Below are positions 10,246 to 21,470 of a stretch of DNA of 64,000 nucleotides, in pieces. Below the pieces are notes generated by a model, which saw only the letters and a list, made by a program, of their open reading frames with translations, was not told where the DNA came from and did not search any database. The DNA is from Diplolepis rosae (taxonomy: Eukaryota; Arthropoda; Insecta; Hymenoptera; Diplolepididae). Within the stretch, counting starts at the first letter, position 1. The number at the start of each line of letters is the position of its first letter. The translations under genes were made by a program, and so were the position numbers. Location of the stretch: the NCBI GenBank assembly GCA_030998225.1, contig JAPYXD010000743.1:1550001-1614000 (forward strand). The letters run 5' to 3'.

Positions 10246-11099
10246 GGCTTAGGCGTAGCTAGCAAAGTAACATTTATACTTCCAATATGATTTTAAAAAA
10301 ATACCTTTGCCATATAAATCCATGATTTAAAATTTAGATTTTAACAATACCTTTTATACATATGCTGACACGATAGATAGTACATCCGTATTGTTTAAAC
10401 GAAACCAACCATTAATAAACGGCTCTCTATGCGTATTGTGTGACCGCCAAAAGTCCTTTAAGGTCAATCTTGAAGCATTTTATTTTTAAAGGAATTGTAA
10501 TTTCTAATAAATTCTTGAAAATAACTTTACAGAAGAAAGAACAAATTCTACGCTCATATCCGTTTCAAGGTCTTTATTCGCATCGTGTCGGAATATTGTT
10601 TTAAGTGCACTCGAAAATTATGGCAGTTCACACGCGGAAAAAAAATTGAATATAATAGTCCAGATTATACAGCTTATTATCAGATTATAGTATTTAATAA
10701 TCTGAATGGCTGTCCGATAATAACTGGACCTGGATATTAAATTTTGTAATCTGTTTTTCTCCGTGAAAATGGTGTCTATTACACACAGAAAGATGGAATG
10801 CGAAATTTACTTGTTCAAAACTAGTTAAGGAGGTTGCCTAGTGCATGATATTTGTGGTATGCGGTAATTTGTAAGTTATAAATTCTTTTATGCGTTAGAA
10901 ATGAATAGATAACTATATTTTCACGATCCAACTATATTATTTTCTTGGATTTCTGAAAAAATATATTCCAATGTTGGCTCGGGGCACCGGAGAGTACTTG
11001 ATACCAATGCCTCAAACCACAATAATAGATGTAATAGAAGCACGCCACTTGTTGTGCCTTTAAATACTCGGACAGAAGCTTGAAAAAGATAGCTTTTTC
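10246..11099. other. Intergenic; contains a possible short MITE at 10,631-10,765
   Basis: CACGCGGAAAAA at 10,631 faces TTTTTCTCCGTG ending at 10,765, with inner palindromic pieces (CAGATTATAGTATTTAATAA then TCTG). The ends resemble those of the element at 47,387-48,791. No target duplication is clear. Confidence 0.4.
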
Positions 11100-11269
11100 C
11101 ATCCCTTCTAGAAATAATGGATTGGATTCGATTGATCCGATTGAGAACGATAAAGAAACACGATTGGAAACAATTAAATTGATTGATTTCTATCGTGTTG
11201 TTTCTTAATCGTTCTCAATAGAATCAATCGAATCCAATCGTGCCCAATCGATTATTTTTAGAAGGGATG
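11100..11269. mobile_element. Palindromic MITE, 170 bp
   Basis: CATCCCTTCTAGAAATAAT at 11,100 and its near complement ending at 11,269 bound two arms that pair over most of their length (GATTGGATTCGATTGAT, GAGAACGAT, GAAACACGAT and their complements). Transcribed, it would form one long hairpin. No gene and no target duplication seen. Confidence 0.8.
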
Positions 11270-11909
11270 AAGTAGATTAGAATTCCACGAACAGAAGTAC
11301 TTGGTTTCAGAAACCTAGCACCGAGAAAATTTTCTTTACCTTAGTTTATAGGAAATATACCATGTGGACGACTATAACCTGTTACGTTACTATTTTCAGG
11401 TTTGAGAGCATTACTGACTACGAATCGATGGATTTAAGTAGATAGATTTCGGTTCAAATCTTCTTAGCATAAGAAATTTTATTTGTTCAATAAAAATTTT
11501 AAACAATAATGTATAAAAAAATTATGTGAATGTAAAACTGATTATCTCAGAAAAGAGACATCTTTTCTAACAAGTACAGTTTATTTTAAAGTTCAAAAAA
11601 CGCACTGTTTTCATATATCCAAGATCTAGTTTTCATTTGAAGAATCTTCATATTGGATAAACGTACGTACTAAACGTTGGTTGAAGTTTCTAATTTATAG
11701 ATGATTGTAACATGGTATCCTTGTGATATTTACGAAATAAAATGTGATGTTTATATTTCAAGACAGTTGAGAATAGCGATTGAACTAGAAAAATTAACTA
11801 GTCTTTAAGTTGATACTAATCAGATAGGTATTCAAAGATATTATAAACCTAGATGCGGCCAATTATAGTTCGGTAGACTTAAATGTAGACGTCGCTTTCG
11901 GCGTGTTTT
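11270..11909. other. AT-rich flank of the LTR element
   Basis: Nothing recognised. Confidence 0.4.
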
Positions 11910-13062
11910 TGTAACGAGCGACTATAGGGTCTCGCTCGAAGTCGATTAATTTAATCGAATGTTCGATACTAGCTCGCGGCATTTTTAATTTCAAAACAAA
12001 AATATAGTTTAATTTAGGAAATTCACATCTTGTTTAAAGAAATGAAACTTCCCACAACACACAGCTGCAAATCATAAAAGACCTTGGGAAAATCGTAGAA
12101 ATTCTTTAAGTAGAAATATTAGTAATAAATCGTAGTTCAAATATAAGATTCTATTTGTATATTTTTGTAGCCGTAAAACATTTGGTTCGGCTTTAGAAAC
12201 ATCTACATTGTAAAATTAGTTGTAAGATTTCCTTGTAAGTTTATTATGAATACTATGTATACTAGTTTTAAGGATAAGGAAGGTTAAGTCTGGACTATAG
12301 GATTTAAATAAATTAAATTTAAAATAGGACTAGGGATTTATAGAGGGAATATGCATTTATATTTTAGATAGGCAAAAACTAAATCGAATGGCTAGGTAAA
12401 TAAGTATAGAAACTATTTAGTCACGTAGACCTAAAAAGAATTAAAATAGAATGTCTGGCCGCCAGAAGGAAGTAAAAAGTAATCCTTTAAGATTTACTGT
12501 TTTACTGCCTTCTCTTGCGCTTTCACTGCAAGCACCATAAAAAACTTGCAGCCGAGAGGAGAGAGGCTGGGACTGGGGTTTTCCGAATCGGGCTTCTCCG
12601 GGCTCGGTTTTCCCTGGTCGAGCTTCTCCGGGAAGTTGGGCTGGGCCTAACGAGGGCCTAAATGTGAAATTGAGAGAGAAGGGATGCGTGCGGGGGATGC
12701 GTGCGGGGGATGCGTGCTGGAGATCTGTGAAGGGGATGCTTGAGCTTTTGTAGAGTGTAAGTCAGTTAGGTTCGTTTTAGATTTTCACAATTTCGAACGT
12801 TCTACAAGTTCCCTCGTCGAACTCGTAGAACATTATATCTTTAACTTGTGACAATTCTCAACGCGTTTGGTTGTTATTGTGTATAAACCCAGACTTAACT
12901 TTTACTAAGGTCAATAAATTTTCAAACATTCTATTCTATCTGAGGTCATTTTTATTAAATTTCCGGATTCGTACTTTCCCGGTTCTTCTTTAAGATTTAC
13001 ACCGAGAGTGAACCAACCAATCACCGAGTTCGCGTAAGTTGGACGTTCCGCGGCTCGTAACA
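11910..13062 (+). repeat. 5' LTR
   Basis: Begins TGTAACGAGC and most likely ends GGCTCGTAACA at 13,062, giving TG...CA and a short inverted terminal match (TGT(A/T)ACGAG). GTATAAAC near 12,881 is a candidate TATA box and CAATAAA at about 12,912 a candidate poly(A) signal. Both fall in the part missing from the 3' LTR. The 3' boundary is inferred because the other LTR does not reach it. Confidence 0.75.
12681..12720 (+). repeat. 13-bp minisatellite inside the LTR
   Basis: Units of GGATGCGTGCGGG: three in the 5' LTR and two in the 3' LTR (from about 18,462). One unit explains the length difference between the LTRs. Confidence 0.85.
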
Positions 13063-13066
13063 TATA

Positions 13067-13084
13067 TGGGGGCTCGTAAACCGG
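13067..13084 (+). promoter_or_regulatory. Candidate primer-binding site
   Basis: TGGGGGCTCGT lies four bases after the inferred LTR end. It matches the start of a tRNA-Pro type primer site, followed by a small interruption (AAA) and CCGGGAT. The tRNA identity is tentative. Confidence 0.4.
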
Positions 13085-14282
13085 GATCTTGGTGCGGGAA
13101 AGCCGGAAACTTTTGAAAAAATAATATGTTCGGAGTGCAAGTAAAAATCTCGAAGAAGTGAAGTTTCTTAGAATTTCAACACGAAAAGTCTCACCCGAAA
13201 TTATAATTTAGCGAACGCTTCAGATTGAAGCAGTGACATTTGTGATAATTGCAGTGATAATTGTGAAAACTTGATTTAAAGAAAATTCTAACTTTTCGTG
13301 CGTGTTTCAACGAGTGCTGAACTATCCAACTTTTCAAGAAGCATATTTGAAAAACCAAATTTTTTTTTGCTGTCTCGCCAAGTTTCCCGATTTCTTTTCG
13401 TTTCGAGGATTCTTTCTGCTGCTGCCCTTTTGTTCCTGAGTTTCTGAGTTCCCGAGTTCCTGATTTGTTCCTGTGCTGCTGATTACTGCTGAGTTCCTGT
13501 GTTCCTGACTAGTTCCTGTGCTGTGCTTCAACGACTTCTACTTCAATTCAAGATCGACTTGAGTAATTTTCTGATATTGGTGGATCGAGTAGCCAATTGA
13601 GGGAAATTAAAAAAAGCGATTTTTCTTTATTTTATGGTCATCGAGGGATTTTCATCGTCAAAGGACATCAGCGATCTTCGAGTAACTTCCGGTTCCTGAG
13701 ATTCAACGGTGGACTTCATCAAGGATCATCGAGGGTAACTTCGTGGGAAATTCAGCTGGAACTTTCTTCACTAAGTGATTGTGATAGTGCGGGAGTGAAC
13801 CATTGGCATCTATTACCCAGGACTAATGGTACATGAACTCTAAAGGTTTGGGTAGATTAAGCATTATTATTATATCATTATTATTATTGTATTCACCCGT
13901 CTTCTCGAATTTCCTATGTTCTCTGAAAAACATATATATAAATCATTTCTTTTCCTTGCTCTTTAGATTCTGAAAAGGTCTGAACTTGGAACAAAAAAAA
14001 AAACGTAAAAGTGAAAAAAAATTTTAGTACTCAAAAGGGACTTAAAAATAAAAATATATATACATAAGGGTTTTTACATAATACATTAATACATAAGCAC
14101 TAATTAAATTTTTTTTTTTGAAGGATCGAATATAATTATTTTTAGTATTTAGTTTTATTTTGACCTTTTTTCGCTCATTTGTTTATCTTCATATACAAAT
14201 TTTTAAAGTTTTATAATTCCTATTTTTTTTTAAATATTGAAATTTTTCCTTTGACTAAGTAAATAATATTGGTGCAAACCAA

Positions 14283-14331
<49 letters not shown>

Positions 14332-14858
14332 TCAATAACAAGTTGAGGGATTGAGCATAATTATTTTTAGTACTTAGTTTTACTTTGATTTCGTTTTCTC
14401 TGTTTATCTTCATATACAAACTTTTTCAAGTTTTAAAAATTTCTATTTTTTATTAAGTATGAAATTTTCTCTTTGACGAAGCAAATCATGTTGGTGCACA
14501 CCACTTATTTTTCGTTAGACTCATTTATAATACTAACTAGGAGACTATTTCTATATTTCATTTTGTTAAATTCAAGTCAGTAAAATCTATCAGATACTGA
14601 TAAATTTTCTATATCCCTTAAGTAAAATGTCAAATTATCTCGTTTCTTCAGCAAATAATAATTTAATATCAATCTTTGAGGAGTGAAATAAAGTAGATTT
14701 CTAATGACACGATAATTTTCAAGTCATTTTGAGAAGGAACCTTTTATTTAATTTTTACATTTACACAAATTTCTGCAGCACATCTAATTATTTTAAATTC
14801 CTTACAAATTAACTTAGTATATTTTCTTGTTTTGTAATTAAATTTAATATAATATAAG
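13085..14858 (+). other. Untranslated leader of the LTR element
   Basis: No coding similarity. It contains CT/TTCCTGA-rich repeats near 13,430-13,510 and a perfect TA microsatellite at 14,289-14,328. Confidence 0.5.
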
Positions 14859-15605
14859 ATGGAAAATTCAGAGGGGACTGGCGAATATAAAATCCGAATC
14901 CAGCACTTAGGCGATGACGCTGAATCACTGCGCACTATTGACGAGATTCAAGACTCTAATGATATAAACGAATCTGGTCTATCGTCGAATATCGATTATT
15001 TTGATAGGTTAGTTGCGAGTAGAGATAATGTAGGGTCCCAAGGTCTGAACAGAACATCCTTACAAATAAATACAAATAACATGCATGACTTGAATGAAAT
15101 TGTTCGTCGCCAAATAGAATTGCACGAATTAGAAAAATCGAAGGAAGTCACAAACCCTTCAGTAAATAATTTGGCAGAATCTAGCAGTTTTTCACGTTCT
15201 TCACCAATCTTTTTTGAAGGCAGTGATATAACTGCTCTTAAGGTAATCGTAAACCTTATTCCCATCTTTTCTCGGAATAATATCTCAGTACAGGCCTTCT
15301 CTAGTGAATGTAAATTGCTCCTCATCTCCAACCTTTGTTTGTAAAATTATTACGAACAAAAATCCAAGGAGAAGCCGAATTATATATTAAAAATCTCTGA
15401 TTTGAAACTCTTTCAGAACTTCTGAATATTCTCGAAACTGCTTTCATGGCCTCAAAAACTCTTTTCCAGATTCACTCCGAAATTGCTTGCATGAAACAAA
15501 ATACCGGGGAATCGACACAATGGAATTTTTAAGCGAGAATTTAGCCTCATTAAAATTTAGTAACACAAACATTACACTCAATCTCCCTCAGAGCAACAAA
15601 GTAAG
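14859..15605 (+). pseudogene. gag remnant of the gypsy element
   Basis: ATG 14,859 opens a 161-residue ORF: an acidic N-terminus, a short coiled segment (NEIVRRQIELHELEKSKE) and a capsid-like start, PIFSRNNISVQAFSSEC. After the stop at 15,344 the capsid reading continues in other frames with KIQGEAELYIKNL, ELLNILETAFMASKTLFQIH and SEIACMKQNTGESTQ, a recognisable Ty3/gypsy gag pattern. Nucleocapsid knuckles are absent. Frameshifts and stops near 15,344-15,600 show it is broken. The sequence then jumps directly to the RNase H region, so a deletion joins gag to the C-terminal half of pol. Confidence 0.75.
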
Positions 15606-15664
15606 CCCGTGCATCATCAACCATTGCAAAGCCGCTGAGTTACCTTCTGAAAAAGAATGTTTTA

Positions 15665-16870
15665 TTTAAATTGACAGAAGGTCAACAGGAAGCTTTTAAT
15701 AAATTAAAGGACACACTGTATACTTACCCTCTTCTACAATATCCCGATTTCAGCCGACCTTTCATCGTTTCCAGTGATGCTTCTAACTATGGTGTCGGGG
15801 GGGTGTTAAGCCAAGAACTCGATCGTAAAGTCCTTCCGATTGCTTACGCGTCCAGAACCCTTTAATATACAGAAGTCAATTACTCAACTATCGAAAAAGA
15901 ACTTCTCGCAATTTTATTTTCTGTCGAAACATTCCGACCTTATTTATATGGTAGACAATTTACTCTAGAAACCGACCATAGGCCATTAGTTTGGCTTCAT
16001 AATGTAAAGAATCCAAACTCAAAGCTGATTCGATGGCGACTGCGTTTGAACGAGTATGATTATGTTATTGTTTATAAAAAGGGAATCATTAATTCAAACG
16101 CAGATGCCCTATCTCGGAATCCATATGAGGGAATGCAGACTCTGTGCGACGTCAAAGACGACATGACATTAGACGAAGAACTTGATCCTCTCGATCCCTC
16201 TTTCCACCGGGTACACGAGGTGTTGATTTCCAATCAAACACCTGTGACTCAATCTTCACAACACTTGACCAAAGACACAAATTACGACGCCTGTATTGAG
16301 AATGCATTCCTGAAAATGGACCACACAACATTTTATGAGAATAATTCTAATTGTCAATTTACTAGAAAGAAAATATACGAACCTGATTCCAGTGAGGAAG
16401 AATTTGAGACGGCCACGGAGGAGAGTGGTGATGAGCTAGATAAGCTCTTTATTGATGCTTGCCACGAGGAGGGCTATCCCTCAGGAAGCAATGATTATTT
16501 TGATGCCAATATGTCTCTCGGTCCTGGGGCGATCCCTAGTATAGCTAGTCGTGACTGCACATCCCGCACCGAGGGTGAGGCTCAGTTGGATTGTATGTTG
16601 GATTCGGCAGGTCCTGGGGCGATCCCTGGCAATGCCAGCTGGACTGCACTACCCGCACCTGTGTCCGATGACGACCGCCTTAAAGATAATGAGTTCTTCA
16701 CTGAAATCAGGGGAAAATATAACACAGTAATCGAACCAGATGATGAAGACACTGAAGACAGCTTTGAGGATAAAGATCCTTTACAAACTAATTCCGAACC
16801 TAAATTGCAAAAAACATTCATATTTAAACAAAAAGAAAAAAAAAAACCTTTCGAGAATAAAAGAAAATGA
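15665..16870 (+). pseudogene. RNase H-like pol fragment fused to an acidic C-terminal ORF
   Basis: Reading begins LTEGQQEAFNKLKDTL, the connection segment of Ty3/gypsy reverse transcriptase, then [36 protein letters not shown] and [11 protein letters not shown]. These supply the catalytic D, E and D of RNase H. NADALSR near 16,100 is the usual end of the domain. One TAA at 15,863-15,865 breaks an otherwise single frame. After RNase H, where integrase is expected, the frame stays open for about 240 residues of acidic, Ser/Glu-rich sequence with two GPGAIP repeats and a lysine-rich end ([15 protein letters not shown]). This extension has no recognised function. It could be an accessory protein or the read-through of a deletion junction. 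Confidence 0.8.
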
Positions 16871-17691
16871 AATTGCTGAAGATACTTACCAATGTTTTCC
16901 TATTTTTCATGACGAACCACCTGCGACCACAAACGCTCAAAATTTTTCCCGATTCAAAATAAATGCTTCCAACCATAAATAATCCAGAACTGCATTCCAC
17001 TTAACCCTAAAAAGTAGAATTACCTAGGAATAAGATAGAAAATTACCTTGTAAACAAACATTTAGTCACGTTGGGACATATATTTATATATCCATTATTT
17101 ATTTTTATTATTTTTATTTCCTTGTTATATTTAGTTTAAATTTCTAAATAAGAGGGGGGTGAGAGTCGAGCGACTAGGCCTCGCTCAAACATGACCTTAT
17201 TATACAAATGAAAATTAACAAAGTAAGATAAAAAAAAAAAAAAATAATATTGTAGGTTAGACTTACCATCGATTACGGCATCCTAGTTAATCCTAGCATC
17301 ATTAATCACAATCAGATGCAATACAATTAACAAAAATACATAGACGAGAATTCCTCTTCTGTTCTCAAACGTTAAATTCAGTCACTTATCTTTTTTCACT
17401 TAGTCGCTCTTCCATTTTCACTAACCTAAATGTTGACACCTGTCACATTCAACCCGGTTAAACTGTCACGTGGTGCGGTAACGTCGTCTGCTCATTAGAA
17501 CTCGTTGCATATCGAACCATATCGAACAATCGAACTATAGGCGCGATTTTCGAACTTCGATATTCTTTCTGTCCATAGACTCTTCATTTAAATAAAGATC
17601 CCCAAATCCGAAAATATGAATAAGTAGGAATACGGTTAGTTATGTAAAATAAGATATTTTCTGACGAAAAATCTTTTTATAAGGGTGAAGG
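16871..17691 (+). other. 3' untranslated part of the LTR element, with a second LTR-like edge
   Basis: AAGAGGGGGGTGAGAG (about 17,150) is a purine tract followed by GAGCGACTAGG, which resembles the start of the LTR (GAGCGACTATAGGG) but diverges at once. A second, weaker purine stretch (AAGGGTGAAGG) directly abuts the true LTR at 17,692. Confidence 0.45.
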
Positions 17692-18604
17692 TGTAACGAG
17701 CGACTATAGGGTCTCGCTCGAAGTCGATTAATTTAATCGAATGTTCGATACTAGCTCGCGGCATTTTTAATTTCAAAACAAAAATATAGTTTAATTTAGG
17801 AAATTCACATCTTGTTTAAAGAAATGAAACTTCCCACAACACACAGCTGCAAATCATAAAAGACCTTGGGAAAATCGTAGAAATTCTTTAAGTAGAAATA
17901 TTAGTAATAAATCGTAGTTTAAATATAAGATTCTATTTGTATATTTTTGTAGCCGTAAAACATTTGGTTCGGCTTTAGAAACATCTACATTGTAAAATTA
18001 GTTGTAAGATTTCCTTGTAAGTTTATTATGAATACTATGTATACTAGTTTTAAGGATAAGGAAGGTTAAGTCTGGACTATAGGATTTAAATAAATTAAAT
18101 TTAAAATAGGACTAGGGATTTATAGAGGGAATATGCATTTATATTTTAGATAGGCAAAAACTAAATCGAATGGCTAGGTAAATAAGTATAGAAACTATTT
18201 AGTCACGTAGACCTAAAAAGAATTAAAATAGAATGTCTGGCCGCCAGAAGGAAGTAAAAAGTAATCCTTTAAGATTTACTGTTTTACTGCCTTCTCTTGC
18301 GCTTTCACTGCAAGCACCATAAAAAACTTGCAGCCGAGAGGAGAGAGGCTGGGACTGGGGTTTTCCGAATCGGGCTTCTCCGGGCTCGGTTTTCCCTGGT
18401 CGAGCTTCTCCGGGAAGTTGGGCTGGGCCTAACGAGGGCCTAAATGTGAAATTGAGAGAGAAGGGATGCGTGCGGGGGATGCGTGCTGGAGATCTGTGAA
18501 GGGGATGCTTGAGCTTTTGTAGAGTGTAAGTCAGTTAGGTTCGTTTTAGATTTTCACAATTTCGAACGTTCTACAAGTTCCCTCGTCGAACTCGTAGAAC
18601 ATTA
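17692..18604 (+). repeat. 3' LTR, truncated
   Basis: Matches 11,910-12,835 almost perfectly, then stops at CATTA and passes into unrelated sequence. About 227 bp that hold the candidate TATA box and poly(A) signal in the 5' LTR are missing. Confidence 0.9.
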
Positions 18605-18789
18605 CATGCATTGCTAAATTAACTTTCTGTCCGTGGAAGATAAGTACATGAATGAAAAACCAATATTTAATTATTATAATTTGAACATGTATGCAATAGA
18701 AAGAGAATTAGTTTCTTATTTTTAAAAAGTTTAATTTTTTATTTTCGTATTTTTAATTCTTTTTTTTACATTCTCATCATGGATGAGAA

Positions 18790-20140
18790 GGTACTTATTG
18801 GTTTTATGTGAAAAATGACATTCGAAATTTTCATCAAATCTTTACGTTTTGAGACCCCCTGAGTCAGAAAAAACGGTTTTTACGAAAGTGTCTGTCTGTC
18901 TGTAGTAGGCCGTGTGCGGCATCTCTCTCGATAGAATTATCAGATTGAATTGAGCTTTGGCACACTTTATCGGAGCCGAAAAAGTAAGGACGAGTTCGTT
19001 AACCAGCCACATCCAATCAAAATTGAGGGATTGAGCACTACTTTTGTGTTTTTGAAAATAACTTTTTGAAAAAATCAAAAATTTCAATACTGGTTTTTGA
19101 TAGTGCTCATAAATCTCTACAAATTATCCTGATAACATTTTTTGATTAAATCAAAATTAGAAATGTTACAGCATATTCAAATTTAAAAAAAGTCAATATC
19201 AAAATTCCATTTGCCAGTTAAATTATACGAGATACGAAAAAACGTTATAATACAATATTATTTACTACATAAAGACCTTCAAATTTAAATTGTAACATTT
19301 TTCCATAAGATGCATATTTTTCTTTTTAATTTAAAAAAAAACTAATGAAAATCTAAAATTCAATTTTTTAACAATAATATGTGAAATACGAAAAAAACGT
19401 AGGAATACAAAATTGTTCGTTTCAAAAAGATCTACAAATTTTGTCGCACACAGTTTCTGATAAAAGATATATTTTTCGTTTCAATTCCAAAAAATACGAT
19501 TAAAATTCGAAAATTCCATTTTTTAGACAAAATATGTGAGATACAAAAAAAATGTTTAGATGGAAAATTGTTTGCCTGAATGAAGTCTACAAATTCTCAT
19601 TAAGACATTTCGGGACAGAATGTATATTTTATGTTTTAATTTTTAATATTAAAAAAATTCGATTTTTTTCACCAAAATATGTGATACGAAATAACCGTTG
19701 TTCTGCAAAATCGTTTCCTTATATAAACTCCACGAATGTTTTTTCTTTTTGAGAGATTTGGAAGAAAATAAATTATTTTAATCATGTAATTTATTAAAAA
19801 GTTACCGAAATGTATACAGAAAATCGAGCGCGAAGCGCGAGCGTCATGATGAGAATGTGTTCCTTAAGGCTGATAGAGCCTTAAGTAAATTGAATTTCCT
19901 ATTTCACTTAAATTCAAAAAGAAATTGAGTGACTTTGAGAAAATGTGTAATTCACATCATCTGTAATATTATTATAAAATTTGTTTGAGCTTTAGTATCA
20001 AATTATAATAAATTATAATTTATGTATGAATGTATGTGAAGAGCACAAGAACGGAGCGCGAAGCACGACGATCAAATCGCGCGCCCTAGGCGCGCTCAAA
20101 CTTGCGAGCGAAGCGAGCTGCGCGCAGATTTTTTACATTA
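18790..20140 (+). repeat. R1 repeat, uninterrupted copy
   Basis: Homologous in inverted orientation to pieces spread over 36,490-44,360. Anchors: GTCTGTCTGTCTGTAG near 18,888 (complement near 44,230), GAGCGCGAAGCGCGAG near 19,828 (complement near 36,860), and GCGCGCCCTAGGCGCGCTC near 20,078 (relative near 36,565). Regularly spaced blocks read ATATGTGAGATACGAAAAAA. Non-coding. It serves as the empty-site reference for three insertions in the other copy. Confidence 0.75.
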
Positions 20141-21470
20141 TGAACAACTTCTAGTTTCCAGGATTTTTATTCTTTTCAAATATTATTCAAATTAATAATT
20201 ACATATTCATATTCTGGACTTACATTGACCCTTAATTTACCAACATCAATATTTACGTCTCGGCACTATTATTTTTTTGATAAATTCAAAATTGTGGAAA
20301 AACAACTGTGTAAACTAAATTGCTTTCAAGGTAAAGTATCACATACCCTTAAATCAATATCTTACCAGTTCAAATGTCGAAGTCTTCTCCTTTTTTTAAG
20401 CTCAATGTTTACAGAAATTTTTTTTGTAAATTTAAAGAAGAAAGTTGTCCGAAGCTCAATAATTTGTAATTTTTAAAATATTCGTTTGACTCACACTAGT
20501 CAGAATGTTTTAACATCTCATTGTAATTTATGGCTAGTTCTTGTATTTTCTTATTAAAAAAGTGATAATTCCACACTTTTCTGAAAAAAAAAATAGATCA
20601 ATGTTTTTCAAAAAAACTCAAATGAATTGATTTATGTACAATAAATGCTAACTGATTTCTGAATATATTCAGCAGCTTTTCTTTTTGGGAAACTTTGTCT
20701 CATCAAAAAAATATGAATAATTTATATTAATTTCATTAAAACTATGCCAAATGCTGCAAATAAATGATTATAAACGTTTTTCAATATTTAAAGAGAATTA
20801 AAAAAATAAAAATAAAACTTTCTAACAAAAATTATACCTAATAAATTACTTAATTTGTTACATTTGTTACATTTTAATGTAAATATTTAAAAAAAAATGT
20901 TATGTTACTTTATATTATAATTATTGTTTCGGACAGTTTGGTTAATGTATGACTCACCAAATTTTTCTTTAATATATCCAATAAAATATTTATTTTAATT
21001 GAATGTAAAATATTAGATAGATTCACTAAAAAATTTGGTTCAATAAATAAACGATTTTGTTCTTTGAACAAAATTTTTATTACATAATTTTTTATTCAAC
21101 GAAGTAAATCCTCGCCGTATATTAATCATTATTTTAAGATGTTGGGGTTCTTTTAAAATAAATGGAATTAAATTAATTAAAAATGAAAACAATTATAAAA
21201 TAATTAAATAATCAAAATAAAATTCATTTAAAAAATTTGTATTCCTTATTTTACCATTGAATTTTTAAAACCAAGGTTTTCTTAAAAAAGTTCACCGCGC
21301 CGTGATTTTCGGTTTTGGCTAAAATCTAAGCTGGCTCGCGCTCCTTCGCTAGCAAGCTTTGCTGGGGCTCGGTTTTCAATTTCACTCGAGATTTCGGTGC
21401 TTCCGACCTTCCCCGCGACCCGCGACTCGAGAAAGTAGTGTGCTCAGATAAAGTAGAAGCAGTAGGTTTG
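20141..21470. other. AT-rich sequence with a GC-richer patch at about 21,290-21,430
   Basis: No gene seen. The patch (CGCGACCCGCGACTCGAG) ends close to the foldback start. Confidence 0.4.

Larger units (their letters stand above)
11910..18604 (+). mobile_element. Ty3/gypsy LTR retrotransposon, internally deleted, 3' LTR truncated
   Basis: The two direct repeats (11,910-12,835 and 17,692-18,604) are almost identical. I saw one base change (near 12,137 versus 17,919) and one missing 13-bp minisatellite unit in the 3' copy. Between them lie a primer-site candidate, gag remains, an RNase H region with a tether-like motif and a long acidic ORF. Protease, most of the reverse transcriptase and the integrase are missing. 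LTR similarity implies recent insertion, yet the copy cannot be autonomous, so it was probably mobilised in trans or deleted after arrival. The target duplication cannot be checked because the 3' LTR end is lost. Confidence 0.9.

Noticed and set aside
12681..12720. CRISPR-like array
   Set aside because: The repeated units are a 13-bp tandem minisatellite without spacers, in a eukaryotic LTR.
13597..13836. ORF in the LTR element leader
   Set aside because: No gag-like features. The recognisable gag starts at 14,859.
14859..16870. Endogenous retrovirus with envelope
   Set aside because: No signal peptide, fusion motif or transmembrane segment in the ORF after RNase H. It is acidic and soluble-looking, so an env call is not supported.
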